This document shows positions 6,281 to 10,796 of a stretch of 10,796 bases of DNA, one piece after another (position 1 is the stretch's first letter; each line of letters begins with the position of its first letter). The notes beneath the pieces are model-generated. The model saw only the letters and a program-made list of their open reading frames with translations, did no database searches and was not told where the DNA came from. The stretch spans positions 1 through 10,796 of the forward strand of contig JBAYZQ010000075.1 in the NCBI GenBank assembly GCA_041672385.1, written 5' to 3'. The stretch is from JBAYZQ01 sp041672385. GTDB lineage: Bacteria > Spirochaetota > Spirochaetia > Sphaerochaetales > Sphaerochaetaceae. A program made the position numbers and the translations under genes.

Positions 6281-7063
6281 ATGACATTGCTAGAAACAGA
6301 AAAGTTAACTCGTGCTTACGGAGGTGTTATTGCTGTAAATGAAGTGGACTTTAAAGTTGAAGAAGGCTTGATTACTGGACTGATTGGACCGAATGGAGCA
6401 GGAAAAACCACTTTATTTAATAATATTACCGGACTTGATTATCCGACAAGTGGTAAGGTTTTCTTTGAAGGAAATGATATCACTGGTGTAAAGGCAAACA
6501 AAGTTTGTGATTTAGGAATTGCAAGAACTTTTCAGAATATTAGACTTTTTAAAGAGTTAAGTGTTTTGGAAAATGTAATGATTGGCAGACATTTAAGAAT
6601 TGGAAAACATAAATCTCATTTTATTAATGCTTTGGATAGTTATTTTAATTTGAATAGTGAACAAGAAGAGGTCTTTGAGTCTTCAATGAAATGGATTAAA
6701 TTCATGGAACTTGATGGACTTGAGAAGGAATTTGCTAAAAACCTACCTTATGGTAATCAAAGAGAACTTGAAATAGCAAGGGCTTTGGCAACCGAACCTA
6801 AATTGCTATTTTTAGATGAGCCTGCTGCAGGTATGAATCCACAAGAAACAGACCATCTTATGAAGGAAATTAGGAAAATAAGAGATTTGGGAATTACTAT
6901 TGTTTTGATTGAGCATGATATGAAACTTGTTATGAATATCTGTGAAAACATAACAGTTTTAAGCTATGGTCTTAAAATAGCCCAAGGAACTCCTATGGAA
7001 ATACGATCTGACCCTTCAGTTATTGAAGCCTATTTGGGTAAAGAGGAGGACGATGATGAATGA
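6281..7063 (+). CDS. livG: Branched-chain amino-acid ABC transporter ATPase LivG
   Basis: This 260-residue ABC ATPase has Walker A GPNGAGKT (36-43), Q-loop RTFQNIRLF (82-90, Gln85), signature LPYGNQRELEIARAL (155-169), Walker B LLFLDEP (175-181, Asp179/Glu180) and H-loop His212 in LIEHDMK. The YG-Q-type signature in place of LSGGQ is normal for LivG, though here Asn159 stands where Gln is usual. The Glu-rich insert region about 95-150 and the ending GTPMEIRSDPSVIEAYLG are typical of the subfamily. The tail is very acidic (EEDDDE). The ribosome site AAGGAG lies just inside livM. The gene overlaps livF by 8 bases. With LivF it powers amino-acid import. Confidence 0.93.
   Translation: MTLLETEKLTRAYGGVIAVNEVDFKVEEGLITGLIGPNGAGKTTLFNNITGLDYPTSGKVFFEGNDITGVKANKVCDLGIARTFQNIRLFKELSVLENVMIGRHLRIGKHKSHFINALDSYFNLNSEQEEVFESSMKWIKFMELDGLEKEFAKNLPYGNQRELEIARALATEPKLLFLDEPAAGMNPQETDHLMKEIRKIRDLGITIVLIEHDMKLVMNICENITVLSYGLKIAQGTPMEIRSDPSVIEAYLGKEEDDDE
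7044..7049 (+). promoter_or_regulatory. livF ribosome site, selects the second of two tandem ATGs
   Basis: AGGAGG inside the livG tail lies 3 bases from ATG 7053 and 6 bases from ATG 7056. The spacing favours 7056 (protein start MNELLTIEG). The upstream in-frame TTG at 7023 has no site of its own. Confidence 0.65.
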
Positions 7064-7808
7064 GTTGCTTACTATAGAAGGAATTAATGTTTCCTACGGT
7101 AACATAAAGGCATTGAAAGACGTTAACATGATTGTCGGTGAGGGCAGGATTGTTTCTTTGATTGGTGCTAATGGAGCTGGAAAAAGTACGCTATTAAAAG
7201 CAATTGTCGGACTTGAACCTCTTGTTTCAGGTAAGGTAACTTTTAATGGTGAAGTACTTAATGAAAAATACAATAATGGTGGAAAGGATAAGGGAAAAAG
7301 TGTTCCAACAAATCTTATTGTTTCTCGAGGTATTGCTTTAGTTCCAGAAGGACGCCATGTTTTTACTGAGCTTACTGTTGAAGAAAATCTTGATATGGGT
7401 GCTTTTCTTGTAAAAGATAAATTACAGATTATAAGAAAAAAAGAAGAAATGTATAGTTTTTTCCCTATTTTAGGTGAAAGAAGAAAACAACGCACAAGTT
7501 CTCTTTCAGGTGGTGAACAACAAATGATGGCAATTGCAAGAGCACTTATGATGACACCAAAGCTTCTTCTTCTTGATGAACCTGGACTTGGGCTTGCTCC
7601 ATTAATTGTTCAAGACATTTTTAATAAGATTTCAATCATTAATAAAGAAGATAAAGTTACAATTTTCTTGGTTGAACAGAATGCACGTATGGCTCTAAAG
7701 GCTTCGGATGAAGGGTATGTTATGGAAAATGGTAGGATTGTTTTAGAAGATACTGGAAAGAATCTTCTTTTAAATCCTAAGGTTAAGGCAGCATATCTTG
7801 GGGAATAA
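7056..7808 (+). CDS. livF: Branched-chain amino-acid ABC transporter ATPase LivF
   Basis: This 250-residue ABC ATPase is slightly longer than the usual 233-240 residues. It has Walker A GANGAGKS (37-44), signature LSGGEQQMMAIARAL (150-164), Walker B LLLLDEP (170-176) and GLGLAP (177-182). LVEQNARMALKASDEGYVMENG (from 205) has Gln208 in the H-loop place, a known LivF feature. IALVPEGRHVF (93-103) is also diagnostic. The extra length is a Lys/Gly/Asn-rich insert at about 69-86, before the VSRGIA helix. It overlaps livG by 8 bases and is the last structural gene of the importer. It is followed by 74 bases with only a weak A-U hairpin, so read-through into the CBS-ACT gene is possible. Confidence 0.93.
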   Translation: MNELLTIEGINVSYGNIKALKDVNMIVGEGRIVSLIGANGAGKSTLLKAIVGLEPLVSGKVTFNGEVLNEKYNNGGKDKGKSVPTNLIVSRGIALVPEGRHVFTELTVEENLDMGAFLVKDKLQIIRKKEEMYSFFPILGERRKQRTSSLSGGEQQMMAIARALMMTPKLLLLDEPGLGLAPLIVQDIFNKISIINKEDKVTIFLVEQNARMALKASDEGYVMENGRIVLEDTGKNLLLNPKVKAAYLGE

Positions 7809-7830
7809 TTATCAAAATAGATAATAATTT
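7808..7830 (+). terminator. Weak A-U hairpin after livF
   Basis: ATTATC (7808-7813) and GATAAT (7820-7825) pair around a 6-base loop and AATTT follows. The stem holds only one G-C pair, so at best it terminates partially. Confidence 0.25.
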
Positions 7831-7841
7831 TGTGGAAATAT

Positions 7842-7847
7842 TATAAT
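7842..7847 (+). promoter_or_regulatory. Possible -10 element before the CBS-ACT gene
   Basis: A perfect TATAAT lies 35 bases before the ATG, but no recognisable -35 stands 16-18 bases upstream. It may be a weak internal promoter for the CBS-ACT and Smr genes, or chance in AT-rich DNA. Confidence 0.25.
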
Positions 7848-7882
7848 TACTGTTTTATTATAGTTAATAGATAGAGGTATAT

Positions 7883-8527
7883 ATGATTATTGAAAGAACA
7901 ATGACAAGGAATCCTGTAACTGCAACGCCAGAAATGACAATTAATGAAGCAGCTTCAATTATGAAACAGGAAAAAGTACATCGTCTTCCTGTTTTGGATA
8001 AGGAACATAGACTTATTGGTATAATTTCAGAAAAGGACATTTTAAGATCTAGCCCTTCCATTGCTAACACCTTAAGTGTTCACGAGATGTCTTTTTTATT
8101 GTCAAAACTTTCGGTAAAGAAGATTATGAGTAAAAATCCTGTTGTAATAAAAAAAGATGCCACAGTTGAAGAGGCTGCAAGAATTATGGTCGACGAGGAT
8201 ATTTCCTGTCTTCCCGTAATTGAAGATAAAAAACTTATCGGAATTGTTACCAAGACTGATTTGTTCAAACTTCTTCTTGAGTTGTTTGGAGCTAGGCATT
8301 ATGGAGTAAGAATTACTTTCTTAGTTGAGGATAAACCAGGTACTATTGCTACCATTTCCCGAGCTTTTAGCGAATGTGGAATTGATATTATTGCATTGGG
8401 GACTTTTATGGGGAACGATGCTTCAAATGCTTTGTGTACTATTAAGCTTCAAAACTGTTCGATAACTCAAGCAGTTGATATTATTAAACCTTATGTAATG
8501 CAGGTGGTTGACGTTAGGGAAATTTAA
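7883..8527 (+). CDS. AcuB-like CBS-CBS-ACT domain protein
   Basis: This 214-residue soluble protein has two CBS motifs and an ACT domain. CBS 1 has HRLPVLDKEHRLIGIISEKD (33-52). CBS 2 runs from KIMSKNPVVI (80-89) to CLPVIEDKKLIGIVTKTDLF (109-128). The ACT domain begins VRITFLVEDKPGTIATISRA (142-161), where the DKPGT turn is the usual ligand-contact region. The length and domain order equal those of B. subtilis AcuB. CBS pairs generally bind adenine nucleotides and ACT domains bind amino acids. Directly behind a liv operon, it could sense energy charge and the imported amino acid; that is inference. AGAGG lies 5 bases from the ATG. The stop overlaps the start of the Smr gene (TAATG). I leave the symbol blank because acetoin/acetyl-CoA functions cannot be assumed. 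Confidence 0.82.
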   Translation: MIIERTMTRNPVTATPEMTINEAASIMKQEKVHRLPVLDKEHRLIGIISEKDILRSSPSIANTLSVHEMSFLLSKLSVKKIMSKNPVVIKKDATVEEAARIMVDEDISCLPVIEDKKLIGIVTKTDLFKLLLELFGARHYGVRITFLVEDKPGTIATISRAFSECGIDIIALGTFMGNDASNALCTIKLQNCSITQAVDIIKPYVMQVVDVREI

Positions 8528-8934
8528 TGGCAGAAAAAGAAAAACCCTCTTGGTATGAATGGGTTGAGAAAGCTCCTTTATCAAAAGAAGAGGAACTTAG
8601 GTTGTATGAAAAAGAGACAAATGAATATCTAACAATTAATCAAGTCCGTTCTATGAAAATTCAGGATGAGCTTGATTTGCATGGTGTGATCAAAGAAACT
8701 GCTCAGAAGATGATTCATTCATTTCTTAGTGCAAGTAAAAAAGCAGGTTTGATAAAGATAAACATTATTTTTGGAAAAGGAATTCATTCTTCTAGTGGAT
8801 TAAGTATACTTGAAGAAGTTGTTAAAAAGGAAATCTCTCAATCAACTATTATCAGAGAATCTTATACTCCTAAAGCAAAGGATGGAGGTTCTGGAGCCTT
8901 AACGATTATTTTGAAGAATTCAATAATTCATTAG
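8527..8934 (+). CDS. Small Smr-domain protein
   Basis: This 135-residue protein has an N-terminal charged region (1-45), predicted helical with many Glu and Lys. A stand-alone Smr domain follows: DELDLHG (47-53) with the conserved D-L-H-G, IIFGKGIHSSSG (80-91) matching the usual H-G-K-G-x-H-S motif with Phe for the first His, and DGGSGALTIIL (119-129) closing the domain. Smr domains of MutS2 and of small proteins are nicking endonucleases or nucleic-acid binding modules, some acting on RNA or on stalled ribosomes. Which applies here cannot be told. The start overlaps the stop of the CBS-ACT gene by one base, and the ribosome site is weak (TAGGGA), so translation is probably coupled. A short GAATT/AATTC hairpin lies at the 3' end, followed by T-rich sequence. 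Confidence 0.8.
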   Translation: MAEKEKPSWYEWVEKAPLSKEEELRLYEKETNEYLTINQVRSMKIQDELDLHGVIKETAQKMIHSFLSASKKAGLIKINIIFGKGIHSSSGLSILEEVVKKEISQSTIIRESYTPKAKDGGSGALTIILKNSIIH

Positions 8935-8978
8935 TTTGTTGTTTTTTGTTGTTTTAATGAAAATAATAGTTTAAGACC

Positions 8979-9007
8979 TTTACAAATGTTTTAATATTTT
9001 GTAAATT
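8979..9007 (+). promoter_or_regulatory. uraA promoter (sigma-70 type)
   Basis: TTTACA (8979-8984), a 17-base spacer and TAAATT (9002-9007) give an expected start near 9013-9016 and a leader of about 145 bases before uraA. The architecture and the -10 surroundings match the livK promoter. Confidence 0.55.
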
Positions 9008-9017
9008 GGTGAAAATT
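8996..9017 (+). repeat. Promoter-overlapping repeat element, copy 2 (uraA)
   Basis: It matches 3096-3117 at 21 of 22 positions and occupies the same place relative to the -10 hexamer. Similarity falls off immediately on both sides. Confidence 0.6.
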
Positions 9018-9035
9018 AATAAGAGATGGTGTGAA

Positions 9036-9077
9036 ATGTTTGAGATTATGCGGAAGAAAAAATATAGAAGGAAATGA
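9036..9077 (+). CDS. Candidate 13-residue leader peptide upstream of uraA
   Basis: ATG at 9036 opens a 13-codon frame (MFEIMRKKKYRRK) ending at TGA 9075-9077. The ribosome site is weak (GGTG 4 bases upstream, AAGAG further up). The stop codon lies inside the left arm of the terminator hairpin, so a ribosome reaching it would block the hairpin. The composition (mostly Lys/Arg from A-rich codons) may be incidental. Confidence 0.3.
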   Translation: MFEIMRKKKYRRK

Positions 9078-9112
9078 CAGTTAGCAATTTTTGTTATCTG
9101 TCATTTTTTTTT
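9072..9112 (+). terminator. Intrinsic terminator in the uraA leader (attenuator candidate)
   Basis: AAATGACAG (9072-9080) pairs perfectly with CTGTCATTT (9098-9106). Inside, TAGCA (9082-9086) pairs with TGTTA (9092-9096) with one G-U, past a T-T mismatch. A run of nine T (9104-9112) forms the end of the stem and the U tract. It lies about 45 bases before the uraA ATG and downstream of the uraA promoter. It would therefore stop uraA transcripts early unless prevented, and could also end read-through from the Smr gene. Confidence 0.75.
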
Positions 9113-9147
9113 GTCCGGAGAAAATTAAATATTAAAACCACTTTTAC

Positions 9148-9155
9148 AGGAGAAG
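9148..9155 (+). promoter_or_regulatory. uraA ribosome site, selects ATG 9158
   Basis: AGGAGAAG is close to consensus and 2-5 bases from ATG 9158. The longer reading frame from 9074 starts inside the terminator hairpin and has no ribosome site, and its extra 28 residues do not resemble the family. Confidence 0.8.
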
Positions 9156-9157
9156 TT

Positions 9158-10465
9158 ATGAGTAATAATACTGGGAAGAAAACTTTTGGGCTTAATGAGA
9201 AACCACCTCTAGGAAAATGGATTCCATTAAGTATTCAGCATGTGTTTGCAATGTTTGGGGCAACAATTCTAGTACCAATGCTTGTGGGTTTAAACCCTAC
9301 AGTTGCACTTTTTACAGCAGGGACGGGTACTTTGATTTACATTTTGGTTACAGGTGGAAAGGTTCCAGCATTTCTTGGTTCTTCGTTTGCTTTTATTACA
9401 CCAATAATTGTAGTAGCGGGATCTTTCGGAATGGAATATGCGATGGGAGGTGCAATTGTTTCAGGACTTTTTTACTGCCTAATTGCTTTTATTATAAAAA
9501 AAGCTGGGCATAATTGGCTAAACAATATTTTACCACCTGAAGTTATAGGCTCGGTTATTATTACAATTGGACTAAGTCTAGCTCCCTCAGCCATGAATAA
9601 TGCAATGTTCAAAAATGGAGAATACAGTCTTGTTTACTTTGTTATTGCAATGGTTACTTTACTGCTAATAATAGTAGCAACGATTTGCTTCAAGGGATTT
9701 TTCAGTACTCTTCCAATTTTAGTTGGACTTTTTGGTGGATATTTCTTCACTTTGATAATGGGTCAGTTCTTTCCAGCTTTTGCAATCATTGATTTTACTC
9801 CCATAAAAGAAGCTGCATGGTTTGGACTTCATAAGCCTTCACTTCCAAAGTTTAATCTAATCCCAGCTTTTACCTTTATCATTATTTCTTTTGCTACAAT
9901 ATGTGAACACTTAGGTGATACACTTTGTATTTCAAAGGTTTGTGGTAAGGACTTCTACAATGACCCAGGTCTACATAGAACTTTGCTTGGTGATGGTCTA
10001 GCTACATGCTGGGCAGGTTTATGGGGTGGACCACCAAATACTACTTATGGTGAGAACGTTGGTGTTTTGGCTATAACAAAATCTTATAGTACTTGGATTA
10101 CCGGTGGAGCCGCAGTAATTGCTGTATTTCTTTCCTTCTTCCCAAAATTTGGAGCTTTCTTAAGTACAATTCCAGGTCCAGTAATTGGTGGAATGTCAAT
10201 GTTGTTGTATGGAATAATTGCTTCAAGTGGATTAAGAACTCTTGTTGAAAGTGGTGTTGATTATCAAGATACAAGGAACTTAATGATAAGTAGCGTAATT
10301 CTTGTAATCGGAATTGGTGGTGGTTTACTACAGTTTAAGGTAGGTAATGGTGTTAATTTCTCTCTTCAAGGAGTAGCTTTGGCAACTCTTATGGGAATTA
10401 TCTTAAATCTAACCCTTCCAAAAACTGTTGATAACACTGAGGATGATACTGAACAAGATCAGTAA
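9158..10465 (+). CDS. uraA: Uracil permease, NCS2 family (UraA/PyrP-like)
   Basis: This 435-residue membrane protein has the family's usual length and about 14 hydrophobic segments. Diagnostic blocks are PLSIQHVFAMFGATILVP (23-40), TAGTGTLIY (53-61), GKVPAFLGSSFAFITP (67-82), NNILPPEVIGSVIITIGLSL (122-141), FATICEHLGD (245-254) and GGPPNTTYGENVGVLAITKS (290-309). Glu250 and Glu299 correspond to the two acidic residues that contact uracil in E. coli UraA. The short acidic tail (DNTEDDTEQDQ) is cytoplasmic. It should import uracil with protons; xanthine or urate specificity is less likely given the TTYGEN motif. It is a monocistronic unit between an upstream leader terminator and a strong 3' terminator. 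Confidence 0.92.
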   Translation: MSNNTGKKTFGLNEKPPLGKWIPLSIQHVFAMFGATILVPMLVGLNPTVALFTAGTGTLIYILVTGGKVPAFLGSSFAFITPIIVVAGSFGMEYAMGGAIVSGLFYCLIAFIIKKAGHNWLNNILPPEVIGSVIITIGLSLAPSAMNNAMFKNGEYSLVYFVIAMVTLLLIIVATICFKGFFSTLPILVGLFGGYFFTLIMGQFFPAFAIIDFTPIKEAAWFGLHKPSLPKFNLIPAFTFIIISFATICEHLGDTLCISKVCGKDFYNDPGLHRTLLGDGLATCWAGLWGGPPNTTYGENVGVLAITKSYSTWITGGAAVIAVFLSFFPKFGAFLSTIPGPVIGGMSMLLYGIIASSGLRTLVESGVDYQDTRNLMISSVILVIGIGGGLLQFKVGNGVNFSLQGVALATLMGIILNLTLPKTVDNTEDDTEQDQ

Positions 10466-10481
10466 TCTTCAGAAATTTAAT

Positions 10482-10519
10482 AAAAGGGCAAAGTGGATTT
10501 TTCTGCTTTGCCTTTTTTT
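10482..10519 (+). terminator. Strong intrinsic terminator after uraA
   Basis: The 11-base arms 10487-10497 (GGCAAAGTGGA) and 10502-10512 (TCTGCTTTGCC) pair with two G-U pairs around a TTTT loop. Seven T (10513-10519) follow, and A-runs upstream allow extension. It begins 17 bases after the uraA stop. Confidence 0.9.
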
Positions 10520-10554
10520 ATAAATACCTTTAATAAAAGTTTAAAATAAAAAGA

Positions 10555-10606
10555 GGGTGCCATTCTCTAAGACTAAATAGCCATTTCAATCAAAGAGGTG
10601 ACACCC
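10555..10606. repeat. Inverted repeat flanking a 36-base spacer
   Basis: GGGTGCCA (10555-10562) and TGACACCC (10599-10606) match as an inverted repeat at 7 of 8 positions. Overlapping the right arm is a 9-base palindrome GGTGACACC (10597-10605). This could be an operator, an RNA stem that covers the AGAGGTG ribosome site at 10594-10600, or the terminus of a mobile element. Confidence 0.4.
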
Positions 10607-10666
10607 ATGAATGAATATATCAGTTACCCTTGTGGTAAGCAAGCGTTTCTGATTCAAAAGTCCTAG
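10607..10666 (+). pseudogene. 19-codon ORF with good ribosome site; broken gene start or leader peptide
   Basis: ATG 10607 is preceded by AGAGG with 8-base spacing and encodes a 19-residue peptide (MNEYISYPCGKQ...) ending at TAG 10664-10666. The frame contains further stops (TGA, TAG) just downstream, with possible weak continuation, so it could be the 5' end of a decayed gene such as a transposase, or a true leader peptide. I do not recognise the sequence. Confidence 0.3.
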
Positions 10667-10686
10667 AATTGAGAAGATAAAAAAAG

Positions 10687-10725
10687 GCAACCGATTCTGC
10701 TCTCCTATGAGGCTGAATAGATTGC
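10687..10725. other. Structured hairpin in unassigned region
   Basis: GCAA/TTGC (10687-10690 and 10722-10725) and ATTC/GAAT (10694-10697 and 10715-10718) pair, separated by a symmetric 3x3 internal loop. GC/GC (10699-10700 and 10712-10713) and a 2-bp tip extend the stem across a T-T mismatch. It may be an RNA element; no U tract follows. Confidence 0.35.
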
Positions 10726-10796
10726 TCACCGATGTTTAGAAAACTGCATTTAAAAAGCGCCCGATCCGGGTCTTCTTTTTAATTCTTCCATCATTA

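Larger units (their letters stand above)
10520..10796. other. Unassigned terminal region with no intact gene
   Basis: After the uraA terminator no long reading frame exists on either strand. G+C rises past about 10680 compared with the rest of the window. It holds the inverted repeat at 10555-10606, the short ORF at 10607 and the hairpin at 10687-10725. It also holds a G+C stem CCCG-ATC-CGGG (10760-10770) bounded by AAAAAG and CTTTTT, which could terminate weakly on either strand. On the minus strand a frame is open from the right edge to a TAA near 10739 and might be the end of a gene beyond the window. A mobile-element remnant or a small RNA locus are both possible. Confidence 0.4.

Noticed and set aside
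7023..7055. Longer LivF starting at TTG 7023 or ATG 7053
   Set aside because: The TTG has no ribosome site; the ATG at 7053 is only 3 bases from AGGAGG, whereas 7056 has normal spacing.
7094..7495. 133-codon minus-strand frame opposite livF
   Set aside because: It lies fully antisense to strongly conserved ATPase motifs, has no ribosome site, and its product is Ser/Pro/Leu-rich, as expected from reverse-complemented coding DNA.
9013..9071. Purine-type riboswitch or PyrR-binding loop in the uraA leader
   Set aside because: I could not find the conserved cores of known nucleobase riboswitches or a PyrR-like hairpin in these roughly 60 bases, which are too short for most aptamers; a covariance-model search would decide.
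9074..9157. N-terminal extension of the uracil permease from ATG 9074
   Set aside because: It begins inside the leader terminator, lacks a ribosome site and does not resemble the family; ATG 9158 has AGGAGAAG.
1..10796. CRISPR array, tRNA or rRNA genes
   Set aside because: No regularly spaced direct repeats and no cloverleaf or ribosomal RNA sequence were recognised by eye on either strand.

Overview
The window is AT-rich bacterial DNA (roughly one third G+C by eye), densely packed, with strong GGAGG-type ribosome sites and frequent TAATG stop/start overlaps. It looks like a spirochaete. The first complete gene has the motif pattern of the spirochaetal LolA-like (TP0789-type) proteins. The solute-binding protein has the A-x-A/GGEEE type of mature end common in that phylum. 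The beta-barrel gene resembles spirochaetal outer-membrane proteins. These assignments rest on recall of families, not on a search.

Layout. (1) Bases 2-1930, plus strand: the tail of an FtsX/LolC/E-type ABC permease, a LolA-like periplasmic lipid carrier and an outer-membrane barrel protein, which read as an envelope lipid or lipoprotein trafficking cassette. (2) Bases 1933-2978, minus strand: two overlapping half-size permeases of the YraQ/ArsP (DUF318) type, each carrying one copy of the repeat that normally occurs twice in one protein. (3) Bases 2979-3155: a divergent control region. (4) Bases 3156-7808, plus strand: a complete branched-chain (or related) amino-acid ABC importer in the order livK-livH-livM-livG-livF. 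(5) Bases 7883-8934: an AcuB-like CBS-CBS-ACT sensor protein overlapping a small Smr-domain protein. (6) Bases 8979-10519: a uracil permease gene with its own promoter, a terminator-bearing leader and a strong 3' terminator. (7) Bases 10520-10796: a region of different composition with inverted repeats, a 19-codon ORF with a good ribosome site and further hairpins. I cannot identify it; it may be a mobile-element remnant or an RNA locus.

How it works together: LivK would capture the amino acid in the periplasm, LivH and LivM form the channel, and LivG and LivF hydrolyse ATP. The downstream CBS-ACT protein could sense nucleotide and amino-acid state.

The least ordinary signals are regulatory. 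A 22-bp element (21/22 identical) covers the -10 region and start site of both the livK and uraA promoters. The livK-livH gap has a 15-bp stem that hides the ribosome site of a 7-codon ORF, whose stop codon overlaps the TTG start of livH. The uraA leader has a 13-codon ORF whose stop lies inside the first arm of an intrinsic terminator, an arrangement suited to translation-coupled attenuation. I see no CRISPR array, rRNA, tRNA or intact insertion sequence.
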